From Deltaproteobacteria bacterium (GTDB taxonomy: Bacteria; Desulfobacterota_B; Binatia; Binatales; Binataceae), in contig JAKAVX010000010.1 of the NCBI GenBank assembly GCA_021827465.1, forward strand, positions 1 to 15,385: a stretch of 15,385 bases of DNA, given 5' to 3'. Positions 6,180 through 13,298 of this stretch are shown here, one piece after another. Position numbers and translations under genes: made by a program. A model generated the notes under the pieces. That model was not told the origin of the DNA, searched no databases, and worked only from the letters and a program-made list of their open reading frames with translations. How positions within the stretch are numbered: position 1 is the first letter of the stretch; the number at the start of each line of letters is the position of its first letter.

Positions 6180-6902
6180 TCAGGTTTGTTCCCGTAGCTC
6201 GCGCGACGCGAGTCGCGACGCATAGACCGCAACCGCGATCGTTGCGGCCAGTCCGAGCGCGTAAAGCGCCCATTCGAGCCCGGAACGGGTGTGAGTAGCG
6301 GCGGAGGTGCGAACGATCTCGCCGCCGAACGAGCCGAGATAGACGTACATCGCGGTCCCGGGCAGCATCCCAAGCCATGACGCCCATACGTAGTCGCTCA
6401 GCCGCACGGCGGTGAGTCCGAACGCGTAATTGAGCAGATTGTATGGGAAGACGGGCGAGAGCCGCGTTAGCCCGACGATTTTCCATCCCCCGCGCGCGAC
6501 AGCTTTGTCGAAGGCTTTGAATCTCGGGTAGTTCGCGAGCTGCGCCGCGACCCAATCGCGCGCGAAGTAGCGGCCGACCAGGAAGGCGGCCGTGGCGGCG
6601 ATTGTTGCGGCGATCGATACGTAGATGGTGCCCCATAGCACGCCGAACACCGCACCCGCCGCGAGCGTCAGAATCGAGCCGGGAATCAGGGCGACGGCCG
6701 CGACGACGTAAATCATGATGAGGATGAGCGGGGCGAGAGGACCGAGGTCACGGATCCGGTCGAGCGTTTCGGCGGGATGCGAAGTCAGGTCGAGCTTTCG
6801 CGCAACGATTATTATTGCCGCGAGCGCGATCAGCCCAATGAGAAGCTTCGGGCGAATCAATTGGGTTATTCGCGAGGTTATCCGGCGGGACAGGCTGCTC
6901 AT
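6180..6902 (-). CDS. TVP38/TMEM64 (DedA-like, SNARE-associated) membrane protein
   Basis: This 240-residue inner-membrane protein has several hydrophobic segments. The first is near residues 20-35 (LLIGLIALAAIIIVA); next comes a paired hydrophobic region with LIPGSILTLAAGAVFG and AATIAATAAFLVGRYFARD; then FPYNLLNYAFGLT, and a C-terminal helix around LGLAATIAVAVYA. The G-R-Y-F-A-R-D and P-Y-N-L-L-N-Y-A-F-G-L blocks are typical of the TVP38/TMEM64 branch of the DedA superfamily, whose members are linked to lipid or small-molecule transport across the membrane. The ATG at 6902 is the plausible start but the ribosome binding site is poor. It is the first gene of a two-gene unit with the MerA-like reductase and is transcribed away from moaB. 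Confidence 0.88.
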   Translation of the reverse strand: MSSLSRRITSRITQLIRPKLLIGLIALAAIIIVARKLDLTSHPAETLDRIRDLGPLAPLILIMIYVVAAVALIPGSILTLAAGAVFGVLWGTIYVSIAATIAATAAFLVGRYFARDWVAAQLANYPRFKAFDKAVARGGWKIVGLTRLSPVFPYNLLNYAFGLTAVRLSDYVWASWLGMLPGTAMYVYLGSFGGEIVRTSAATHTRSGLEWALYALGLAATIAVAVYASRLASRELREQT

Positions 6903-7010
6903 CTCGGTGATGAAACCCTCGGCGCGCGATCATAGTTCCGTGCGGCCGGGGATGTCATCCGTCGAACGCGATCGGTCATACGCGGGCGTGTCCATCTGCC
7001 ATGCCGATGA

Positions 7011-7016
7011 TATAAG
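7011..7016 (+). promoter_or_regulatory. possible -10 element for the molybdenum cofactor genes
   Basis: TATAAG stands out in a GC-rich divergent intergenic region, 20 bases before the GTG of moaB. The sequence 17 bases upstream (gtgtcc) is a poor -35, so only the -10 is supported. Confidence 0.3.
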
Positions 7017-7036
7017 CTTGGAGCGGGTCGGGAACC

Positions 7037-7534
7037 GTGGCCGTTCACGAGCATAAGCGCCTTTCCAAGTCCAATCTCAAGGTCGGGGTGATTACCGCAA
7101 GCGACACCCGCACGCCCGAGACCGATTCCAGCGGCCGGCTGATTCGCGAGCGGCTGGAGACGGCGGGCCATACGGTTTCCTACTACGAAATCGTGCCCGA
7201 CGTGGCTGAGCGTATCGCCGGGGCGGTGCTCAAGCATCTGGAGGAGATCGACGCGGTAATCGTCAACGGCGGCACGGGTATCACGGCGCGTGATTCGACG
7301 ATCGAGGCGATAAGGCCCTTGTTGGAGAAGGAAATTGAGGGCTTCGGCGAGATTTTCCGGACGCTTTCGTACGAGGAAATCGGGGCGGCCGCGATGCTGA
7401 GCCGGGCGCTCGCGGGAGTGCGAGAGGGCAGGTTTATCGCCGCGCTTCCCGGCTCGACGGCGGGATGCAGGCTCGCGATGGAGAAATTGATCGTGCCCGA
7501 ACTGGGGCATATAGCGTATCTGCTCGGCCAATGA
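7037..7534 (+). CDS. moaB: MoaB/MogA-type molybdopterin adenylyltransferase family protein
   Basis: The 165-residue protein belongs to the MogA/MoaB family, which activates molybdopterin by adenylylation (MogA and some MoaB) before molybdate insertion. Diagnostic motifs are GVITASDTR at 17-25, VNGGTGI at 76-82, the SYEEIG block at 111-116, and ALPGS at 136-140. The length is normal for single-domain MoaB. Translation starts at a GTG preceded by a GGAGCGGG-type site; no ATG fits the family length better. Its stop overlaps the ATG of the next gene (ATGA), so the two molybdenum cofactor genes are translationally coupled. Family assignment is secure. Whether it has adenylyltransferase activity or is a non-catalytic MoaB cannot be decided by reading. 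Confidence 0.92.
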   Translation: MAVHEHKRLSKSNLKVGVITASDTRTPETDSSGRLIRERLETAGHTVSYYEIVPDVAERIAGAVLKHLEEIDAVIVNGGTGITARDSTIEAIRPLLEKEIEGFGEIFRTLSYEEIGAAAMLSRALAGVREGRFIAALPGSTAGCRLAMEKLIVPELGHIAYLLGQ

Positions 7535-8241
7535 ACCGGCTTACGATAAGGCTTTTCGCGACACTTCGAGAGCGCGCAGGGGCGTCGGAGCTGGCGCGCG
7601 AGTATCCGGAGGGCGCGACCGTCGCCGAGGTGTGGGAAACCCTCAAGGAAGAGTTCCCGGCGCTGCGATCGAATCGCGATTCGGTGGGATTCGCGGTCAA
7701 CCAGGAATACGTGCAGGGCGACTGCCGGCTCAAGGACGGCGACGAGGTGGCGTTCATCCCGCCGGTGAGCGGAGGAGCGCCTACCGACGCCGCGTGGGTA
7801 GGTACGATACTGATAGTGCAGGAGCCGATCGACCTCGGTGAACTCGAACGCGAGGTCGCAAGCCCGTCGGCGGGGGCGATTTGCACATTCGCGGGAACGA
7901 CTCGCGACGAAAACGCCGGGCGGCGCGTAATCCGGCTCGAATACGAGGCATACAAGCCGATGGCGTTGTCGGAGATGCGGAAACTCGCGGAAGAAGCGGG
8001 CCGGCGATGGGACATCGCGCGCATCGCGATAACCCATCGAATCGGTACGGTAGGGATCGGTGAGATTTCAGTAGCAATCGCGGTCTCCGCGGCGCATCGC
8101 GCCGAAGCCTTCGAGGCATGCCGCTTCGCTATCGACCGGCTGAAAGAAATCGTTCCCATCTGGAAAAAGGAATATTTCCGCGGCGGCGAGGTCTGGGTGG
8201 GATGCCAGACTTCCCATCCGCCGCATCTGACAGGCGAATAG
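7531..8241 (+). CDS. MoaD-MoaE fusion, molybdopterin synthase
   Basis: The 236-residue protein joins both subunits of molybdopterin synthase. Residues 1-82 form the ubiquitin-like MoaD domain ending in PPVSGG, with the diglycine at 81-82. Residues 89-236 form MoaE, with HRIG at 169-172, SAAHR at 186-190, and the lysines corresponding to the two active-site lysines of E. coli MoaE at 205 (DRLKE) and 212 (IWKKE). Together they convert cyclic pyranopterin monophosphate to molybdopterin. MoaD normally needs a free C-terminal glycine for thiocarboxylation, but here seven residues (APTDAAW) connect it to MoaE. Mycobacterial MoaX has the same arrangement and is processed after the diglycine, so cleavage is plausible here. 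The ATGA overlap with moaB defines the start. Confidence 0.92.
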   Translation: MNRLTIRLFATLRERAGASELAREYPEGATVAEVWETLKEEFPALRSNRDSVGFAVNQEYVQGDCRLKDGDEVAFIPPVSGGAPTDAAWVGTILIVQEPIDLGELEREVASPSAGAICTFAGTTRDENAGRRVIRLEYEAYKPMALSEMRKLAEEAGRRWDIARIAITHRIGTVGIGEISVAIAVSAAHRAEAFEACRFAIDRLKEIVPIWKKEYFRGGEVWVGCQTSHPPHLTGE

Positions 8242-8332
8242 ACGCGCGTATTTTGATGTGGCGAGGGGCGCTCTTCAGCCGACGCGCGCCTGCGGCCGCC
8301 ACGCGGACTGTTTTACCGGCAGCCTGGAGTCA

Positions 8333-8361
8333 TTGACCTCTCGGACAGGCTCGGATAATCA
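8333..8361 (+). promoter_or_regulatory. possible promoter for ispH with almost no leader
   Basis: TTGACC at 8333-8338 is followed by GATAAT at 8354-8359 (15-base spacer) or TAATCA at 8356-8361 (17-base spacer). The start codon is at 8370, so transcription would begin only a few bases before the ATG. No Shine-Dalgarno sequence is visible. It is a candidate only. Confidence 0.35.
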
Positions 8362-8369
8362 CAATTGAG

Positions 8370-9314
8370 ATGGGCGAACTTGACGAAACGTCGGTTGAAA
8401 AGATCGTTCTTGCCGAACCGCGCGGTTTTTGCGCGGGTGTCGACCGCGCGGTCGAGGCTGTGCGCGGCGCGCTTCGCGCGTATGGCCGTCCGCTTTACGT
8501 ACGCCATCAGATAGTCCACAACCGCTTCGTGCTCGAAGCGCTCGAGCGCGAAGGCGCGGTGTTTGTCGAAAATCTCGACGAGGTGCCGGAAGGCCAGCGT
8601 GTGATTTTCTCAGCGCACGGGGTTGCGCCGAGCGAATGGGACCGCGCGCGTGGCCGCGACCTTCGGGTTATCGACGCTACCTGCCCGCTGGTCACCAAGG
8701 TGCACCTGGAGGTCGAGCGTTACGCGAACGAGGGCTGCACTGTGATCCTTGTGGGCCATGCCGGTCACGAGGAAGTGAAGGGCACGCTAGGCGTCGCGCC
8801 GGGCCGAGTGGTCCTGGTCCAAAGCGTCGAGGAAGCCGAGCGTCTTGAGGTCGACGACCCCGAACGGGTTGCCGCCGTCACCCAGACCACGCTCAGTATC
8901 GACGACACGCGCGGTATCCTGGAGACGCTCAAGCGCCGCTTTCCCGCGCTTACCACGCCCAAGACCGAGGACATCTGCTACGCCACCCAGAACCGCCAGA
9001 ACGCCGTCAAGGAACTCGCCAAGGTTAGCGACGCCATCCTGGTGGTAGGCTCGCGCCAGAGTTCCAACGCCAACCGGCTGGTCGAAGTTGCACGCACACG
9101 TGGTGCGCGCGCATTCCTGGTCGACTCGCTGGCCGACGTAAAGCCCTCGATGCTCGAAGGGGTGCGTTCGCTTGGGCTCTCCGCAAGCGCGTCATCTCCC
9201 GAATGGCTGGTCGAGGAGATAATTGGCGCGTTCGCAAGCCGCGGAGCGGAAGTCGAGATGCTGAGCGTCGCCAAGGAGCGGGTCCGCTTCCAGCTTCCGA
9301 TGGCCGCCGACTGA
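8370..9314 (+). CDS. ispH: 4-hydroxy-3-methylbut-2-enyl diphosphate reductase
   Basis: IspH (LytB) carries out the last step of the MEP isoprenoid pathway, reducing HMBPP to IPP and DMAPP with a [4Fe-4S] cluster. The 314-residue product has the three cluster cysteines at C21 (RGFCAGV), C105 (DATCPLV) and C203 (EDICYATQNRQ). Active-site residues include H50 (HQIVHN), H83 (SAHGV), H133 with E135 in GHAGHEEVKGT, and TQTTLS at 171-176. The substrate-binding SSNANRL block is present. The late motif is SASASSPE in place of the more usual TAGASAPE, keeping the serine that contacts diphosphate. The protein is soluble and full length. The gene stands alone, about 130 bases after moaDE, and shows no clear ribosome binding site. 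Confidence 0.97.
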   Translation: MGELDETSVEKIVLAEPRGFCAGVDRAVEAVRGALRAYGRPLYVRHQIVHNRFVLEALEREGAVFVENLDEVPEGQRVIFSAHGVAPSEWDRARGRDLRVIDATCPLVTKVHLEVERYANEGCTVILVGHAGHEEVKGTLGVAPGRVVLVQSVEEAERLEVDDPERVAAVTQTTLSIDDTRGILETLKRRFPALTTPKTEDICYATQNRQNAVKELAKVSDAILVVGSRQSSNANRLVEVARTRGARAFLVDSLADVKPSMLEGVRSLGLSASASSPEWLVEEIIGAFASRGAEVEMLSVAKERVRFQLPMAAD

Positions 9315-9475
9315 GTCCGTTCTTCGCGAAGTTTTGGCCGTATCGCGGCGCTATGCGCTCTGCGAAAGCTTCCTTGACAATTCGGGCTACTTGTTTAAAG
9401 ACTCAGCGGAACTCTGGGGGAGTGTCCACTTTTCAACAAGATCTTTCAGCAAGTCTCGGAGAAGGTGGGAGCCTG

Positions 9476-10354
9476 ATGCGACGGATAACTTCGCGTGCGC
9501 CGATTGTCGCCCTGCTGCTGATAGTGTCGGTTCTGGCCGCGGGATGCATGTCCAAGGCCAAGAAGCATCTCTACAAGGCGGAGGATCTTTTCGAGAAGAA
9601 GGATTACCAGGCCGCGCGAGAGCAACTGCTCCAGGCGATAAAGCTCGACCCGAACCTGCTCGACGCGCACAAGGCGCTTGCCAACATCGACGAACAATTC
9701 CTCCACAAGGACGATGAGGCCGCCCGCGAGTATCAGATCGCGTCCGCTCTTGACCCGACCGATCCCAAGCTGCTTCAGAAGGCGCGCTACTATCGCTATC
9801 TGAAAGAACAGGAGGAGCAGGGAGACAAGGCGCTCGATGAGGTCAAATCCGGCGACGTCGAACAGGGCATGAAGGATCTTCGCACCGCGCTGCTCTCGAC
9901 CAGGACCCCGGAAACGCGCGCACACGTGACCAAGGATGTCGCCGATGCGATCCCGGTTATAGTCGGGCAGGGCGACAAGCTTGCGCAGCAGCAAAAATAC
10001 GTCGACGCGGTAAAGGTCTACGAGCAGGCGATCCGCGGCTACATCCTGATGGCCGAGGCTGACAAGCAGCAGAAGATCGCGCCCGAGGCCGACAAGGTTC
10101 TCCAGGCGATCGCCGACGCCGCCAATAAAGCCGGCGCTCCGGATATGACGTCGCCGGTACTGCAGGACGTGCTCTCTATCGACGCCAACAACAAGCTAGC
10201 CAACATGGAACTCGCCCAGGTCTATCTGCAGCGCAAGCCGCCCGATTACGAAACCGCCGCCGAGTTGATGGACCGCGCGGGCGCGCCGAAGGCGGAGGTG
10301 ACCAAACTGCACGAAGAGGCCAAGCGCCAGGAAGCGAAGATGCGCCGGCGCTGA
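9476..10354 (+). CDS. TPR-repeat lipoprotein
   Basis: The 292-residue protein has a lipoprotein signal peptide: two arginines at residues 2-3, a hydrophobic stretch (IVALLLIVSVLAA) and the lipobox AAGC with the acylated cysteine at 24. The next residues are MSK, so outer-membrane sorting is likely. From residue 28 a TPR unit is clear (HLYKAEDLFEKKDYQAAREQ ending in LDPN), with at least one more behind it (EAAREYQIASALDPTDPKLL). The C-terminal half is helical and charged, with QQQKYVDAVKVYEQAIRGY as another TPR-like segment. Such lipoproteins act as scaffolds for envelope complexes, but no partner is visible here. The ATG at 9476 is preceded by GGTGGGAG; starting further upstream would bury the signal peptide. 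Confidence 0.85.
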   Translation: MRRITSRAPIVALLLIVSVLAAGCMSKAKKHLYKAEDLFEKKDYQAAREQLLQAIKLDPNLLDAHKALANIDEQFLHKDDEAAREYQIASALDPTDPKLLQKARYYRYLKEQEEQGDKALDEVKSGDVEQGMKDLRTALLSTRTPETRAHVTKDVADAIPVIVGQGDKLAQQQKYVDAVKVYEQAIRGYILMAEADKQQKIAPEADKVLQAIADAANKAGAPDMTSPVLQDVLSIDANNKLANMELAQVYLQRKPPDYETAAELMDRAGAPKAEVTKLHEEAKRQEAKMRRR

Positions 10355-10444
10355 GCGAGGCGGCATTACCGAGCCGAATCCCGGCCGGGCTTGGGCGGTA
10401 GTGGCAAGGGTTAGGGCGATGCGGCAAGCGGGGGCGAAGGCCTG

Positions 10445-11083
10445 ATGCGACAGCGCGGCTATATCGCGCTGGAGGGACCTATCGGCGTCGGCAAGACCTC
10501 GCTTGCGCAACTGCTCGCCCGCGAACTCGGCGCGCGCCTGGTCCTTGAGGACGCAAAGAGCAATCCCTTCCTGGCGCGGTTTTACGAAGAGCCCGAGAAA
10601 TATGCCTTTCCGGCGCAGCTTTATTTCCTGCTCACCCGTTACAATCAGCAGCGCGAGCTCTCCCAGCAGGACCTTTTCGCGCAGGCCACGGTCGCCGACT
10701 ACCTGATCGCCAAGGACCGGATCTTCGCCAACTTGAACCTCGCCCCTGACGAAGTTGTGCTCTACGAGCAGGTCTATCGGCTGCTCGACGAAAAGATGCC
10801 GAAGCCGGACCTCGTCGTTTACCTGCTCGCGCGAATCGACATACTCGCTGAGCGGTTGCGCAGACGAAACCGTGATTTCGAACGCTATATCAGCTACCAG
10901 TATCTTGAACGGGTCTCGGCCGCGTACCGCGACTTCTTTTTCTACTACGACGGGGCGCCGCTTCTGGTGGTCGACACCTCGGAAATAGACTTCGTCAGCA
11001 ATCCTGAAGATCTCGCCGACCTGATTCGCGAAATCGATCGCGCAGGGCAGGGCGTCCAGCACTTTGTTCCGCGAAAGAGCTGA
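10445..11083 (+). CDS. deoxynucleoside kinase
   Basis: The 212-residue protein is a deoxynucleoside kinase of the dAK/dGK/dNK family, which phosphorylates deoxynucleosides for salvage with ATP. The Walker A loop GPIGVGKT is at residues 11-18, and the substrate-site region RYNQQRELSQQDLF spans 65-78. The segment VADYLIAKDRIFA follows (83-95), its DR being the family's catalytic base-substrate motif with IF in place of the common S. The lid region RRRNRDFERYISYQYLERV supplies the arginines that hold ATP phosphates. The length is normal. The start is a GCCTGATG context with a GCGAAGG-like site. Exact base preference cannot be told from sequence. It follows the TPR lipoprotein by 90 bases and could share its transcript. 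Confidence 0.9.
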   Translation: MRQRGYIALEGPIGVGKTSLAQLLARELGARLVLEDAKSNPFLARFYEEPEKYAFPAQLYFLLTRYNQQRELSQQDLFAQATVADYLIAKDRIFANLNLAPDEVVLYEQVYRLLDEKMPKPDLVVYLLARIDILAERLRRRNRDFERYISYQYLERVSAAYRDFFFYYDGAPLLVVDTSEIDFVSNPEDLADLIREIDRAGQGVQHFVPRKS

Positions 11084-11113
11084 CATCTCCACCCGTTACT
11101 CGCGTTCGATTCG

Positions 11114-11410
11114 TCAGCTTGCTTCGGCGCTCCTTGCCGCGTCCTCGATCTGGCGGGCGAGTTTGAAGTCCTTTTCGGTCACGCCGCCTTCGCTATGAGT
11201 CGAGCAGGTGAAGGTGATTCGCGTGTAGTTGATAAGGATGTTGGGATGATGGTCGGCGGCCTCGGCGATTTCCGCGATCCGGTTGACGAAGCCGATTCCC
11301 TCCATGAATTCTTTGAAGCGAAAACGCTTTGCGATCGCGTTCTCGCGCAACTCCCATCCGGGAAGCGCCTTCAGCCTTTCGGCTATCTCGCCGTTCTCGA
11401 GTTTTGCCAT
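11114..11410 (-). CDS. phhB: pterin-4a-carbinolamine dehydratase
   Basis: This 98-residue protein is a pterin-4a-carbinolamine dehydratase (PCD/DCoH family), which dehydrates 4a-hydroxytetrahydropterin so that it can be recycled. The catalytic motif is ADHHPNI at about residues 56-62, followed by the strand region NYTRITFTCSTHSEGGVTEK. The N-terminal LPGWELRENAIAKRFRFKEF is typical. The ATG at 11410 has AGAGGA about eight bases upstream. A longer open frame upstream is non-coding. No aromatic amino acid hydroxylase is nearby; a role alongside pterin cofactors in general, including the molybdopterin genes in this window, is possible. It is the only minus-strand gene in the right half and converges with the deoxynucleoside kinase across 30 bases. 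Confidence 0.93.
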   Translation of the reverse strand: MAKLENGEIAERLKALPGWELRENAIAKRFRFKEFMEGIGFVNRIAEIAEAADHHPNILINYTRITFTCSTHSEGGVTEKDFKLARQIEDAARSAEAS

Positions 11411-11569
11411 CGCGATGTCCTCTCCCGGTTCGTCGATCACAGTGCACCACGCGATCGTAGCCGTCCGCCGCCGCGCCACCAACTTCGCAAGAGTCGTTAC
11501 TTCGAAGCGGCACGCCTGTGATATTAGATCGGTAAACCGAACGCCTGAAAAACTGAGGGGGCCGCGGCG

Positions 11570-12022
11570 ATGGCGAATAAAATTGTCGACGAGGAAGCCA
11601 GGAAGCAGATCGGTACCGTTGGCGAAGCGCGCACCTACGACGTCGAGCGCGGAGCTGTCCGGCGCTTCGCGGAGGCGATTGGCGATGCGAATCCGCTCTT
11701 CAACGACGAGCAACAGGCGCGCAAGACGCGCTTCGGCGGGACGATCGCCACGCCCACCTTCTGCCGCTCGATGGGCTCGCCGATCCCGAACGTCAAGCTG
11801 AATATGCCGGCGCAGTTTCGCGGCCTCGACGGCGGTTCCGACTGGGAATACTTCCAGCCCATCCGGGTGGGCGATCGGATTACCGTGCAGTCCAAGCTGG
11901 TTGACCTGCGCGAATCCGAGGGACGGCTTGGCCCGATGGTGTTTATCGTGATCGAGGCTTCCTACACCAACCAGTTCGGCGAACTCTGCGTGACCCAGCG
12001 TTCGACCGCGATCCGTTACTGA
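11570..12022 (+). CDS. MaoC-like hot-dog dehydratase subunit, HadA type
   Basis: The 150-residue protein is a hot-dog fold MaoC-like domain of the N-terminal dehydratase type (HadA/HadC of mycobacterial FAS-II). It opens with an EARTYDVERGAVRRFAEAIG segment, then DANPLFNDE, the ATPTFCRSMG loop, and a core strand near EYFQPIRVGDRITVQSKLVD. In catalytic members the sequence after GD reads xNPIHxD; here the histidine position is phenylalanine (NPLFND). It therefore looks like a non-catalytic partner that shapes the acyl pocket. The ATG follows TGAGGGGGCC. The next gene begins 19 bases on and supplies the catalytic version, so the two should form a heterodimer dehydrating 3-hydroxyacyl thioesters. 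Confidence 0.85.
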   Translation: MANKIVDEEARKQIGTVGEARTYDVERGAVRRFAEAIGDANPLFNDEQQARKTRFGGTIATPTFCRSMGSPIPNVKLNMPAQFRGLDGGSDWEYFQPIRVGDRITVQSKLVDLRESEGRLGPMVFIVIEASYTNQFGELCVTQRSTAIRY

Positions 12023-12041
12023 GCGAGGGAGGAAACTTGCG

Positions 12042-12476
12042 ATGGCGAAGCAGATCTATTTCGAGGATGTCGAACCGGGCTTCGAGATCGGTCCGCTCGA
12101 GAAAGATCCGACCACCCAGCAACTGGTCAAGTATGCGGGCGCTTCGGGCGATTTCTACCAGATTCACTACGACAAGGACTTCGCGATTGCGAACAAGCTG
12201 CCCGGCGTTATTCTGCATGGCGCGCTGAAGAACGGGTTTCTCGCCCAACTGATGACCGATTTCGCGGGCGAGCACGGATGGCTCAGCAAGCTCTCGGTCC
12301 AGTATCGCGGGATGGACGTGCCGGGCGTTAAAATTGTCTGCAAGGGCCGGGTCGTCAAGAAGCGTGTCGAAAACGGCAAGCATCTGGTGGACTGCGAGAT
12401 CTGGCTCGAAAACGCGAAGGGTGAAAAAACCACGCCCGGCGCCGCCACCGTGATTCTGCCCTCTCGCGGCGCCTAG
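12042..12476 (+). CDS. MaoC-like catalytic (R)-specific hydratase/dehydratase subunit, HadB type
   Basis: The 144-residue hot-dog protein has the complete hydratase-2 motif: YAGASGDFYQIHYD at residues 31-44, with the catalytic pair D37 and H42, followed by LPGVILHG. It should catalyse reversible dehydration of (R)-3-hydroxyacyl thioesters. GAGGGAGGAAAC lies just before the ATG. It forms a tight pair with the preceding HadA-like gene, and the two products probably make one heterodimer. The C-terminal strand region (VVKKRVENGKHLVDCEIWLE) completes the fold. Whether the substrate is carried on ACP or CoA cannot be decided; the lack of other fatty-acid genes here leaves both open. Confidence 0.88.
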   Translation: MAKQIYFEDVEPGFEIGPLEKDPTTQQLVKYAGASGDFYQIHYDKDFAIANKLPGVILHGALKNGFLAQLMTDFAGEHGWLSKLSVQYRGMDVPGVKIVCKGRVVKKRVENGKHLVDCEIWLENAKGEKTTPGAATVILPSRGA

Positions 12477-12494
12477 CAAAGAAACGCATCCGCG

Positions 12495-13253
12495 ATGCCG
12501 CCGAAGCGCCTTTATCGAGTGCGCGAGATTGGCCCGTCCGATCTTCGGTCGGGCCGCGTCGAACCGCATTACCAGAAGGCGCTCGTGCGCCTGCTCTCGG
12601 CGCACGCGCTGGCCGAGAAGCTCACCGCGCTCGGCTACCAGCGCGCGCTTGGCACGGTCGCGGATTCGTCGCTTCATCCCATGATAGGGAAGAATTTTGC
12701 CGAGGAACGGCGTCATGCGCGCCTCGTTTACAAGGTGCTCGAAGAGATCGGCGTCGCCGAGAGCGCCGCGGATCGCGCGATGGTGCGGATGGTGAAAAGT
12801 CCCTCGTTCGAAGCGCCGCGTTATTTTGCCGAACGCGCCGAAGGCGAAACCGACCTGCTGATGGCGAGTCTCGCGCTCGACGCGACCGGGCTTCTGATGA
12901 TCGGGATCAATTACAAGGAATCGAGTTACGCGCCGCACGCCCGTGCGGCGGAGATAATCCTCGAAGAGGAGGCCGAACACGACGAATTCGCCTGCACGCT
13001 GCTGGGCCGCGCGGTCGAGCGTCTGGGCGCCGACAGGGTGACCGACGCGCTCAGGCAATGGCTGCCGCGCGCGGTCAACTTTTTCGGCCCGCCGGGCACA
13101 GGATTCACTTACGATTGCCTGCGCTACGGGCTCAAGGCGCGCGACAACCAGGAGCTTGCGGATCTGTTCCTGACGATGCTCGAGCGGCGCGCAGGACAAC
13201 TCGGAATTGCGCTTCCGGCGCTCACCTCCGATTATCCGCACGCTGCGGCCTGA
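12495..13253 (+). CDS. PaaA/PaaC-like ferritin-fold diiron protein
   Basis: The 252-residue product resembles the phenylacetyl-CoA epoxygenase PaaA/PaaC family, a ferritin-like four-helix bundle with a carboxylate-bridged diiron site. Candidate ligands are E41 (HALAEK), E71 and H74 (AEERRHA), E118 (AEGETD), and E159 and H162 in LEEEAEHDEF, which reproduces two ExxH motifs. The helical character continues through LLMASLALDATGLLMIG and a final helix near ELADLFLTMLERRA. With both ExxH motifs it looks like a catalytic (PaaA-like) rather than structural subunit, but the PaaB-E partners are absent. It lies 18 bases after the dehydratase pair and probably shares its operon, hinting at oxygenation of an acyl thioester. 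The ribosome binding site is weak. Confidence 0.75.
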   Translation: MPPKRLYRVREIGPSDLRSGRVEPHYQKALVRLLSAHALAEKLTALGYQRALGTVADSSLHPMIGKNFAEERRHARLVYKVLEEIGVAESAADRAMVRMVKSPSFEAPRYFAERAEGETDLLMASLALDATGLLMIGINYKESSYAPHARAAEIILEEEAEHDEFACTLLGRAVERLGADRVTDALRQWLPRAVNFFGPPGTGFTYDCLRYGLKARDNQELADLFLTMLERRAGQLGIALPALTSDYPHAAA

Positions 13254-13298
13254 CGGAGCGGACGCGCCGTCTCTTCAGTCTTGCGAATTCGGGCGCTC

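Noticed and set aside
6166..6636. Extension of the MerA-like frame far into the TVP38-like gene, as if fused
   Set aside because: The extra residues are arginine-rich out-of-frame translation of the membrane gene. The ATG at 6165 with AGGAAAAAAG is the real start.
9374..9399. TTGACA with TTTAAA upstream of the TPR lipoprotein as a promoter
   Set aside because: The 14-base spacer is too short for a normal sigma-70 promoter; no better -10 lies at 16-18 bases.
9203..9475. Upstream extension of the TPR lipoprotein
   Set aside because: The extension overlaps the end of ispH and would place the lipobox in the middle of the protein. The ATG at 9476 gives a normal lipoprotein.
11943..13241. Minus-strand open frame of 432 codons
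   Set aside because: It is antisense to HadB-like and PaaA-like genes that have clear motifs; its own translation is histidine- and arginine-rich without family features.
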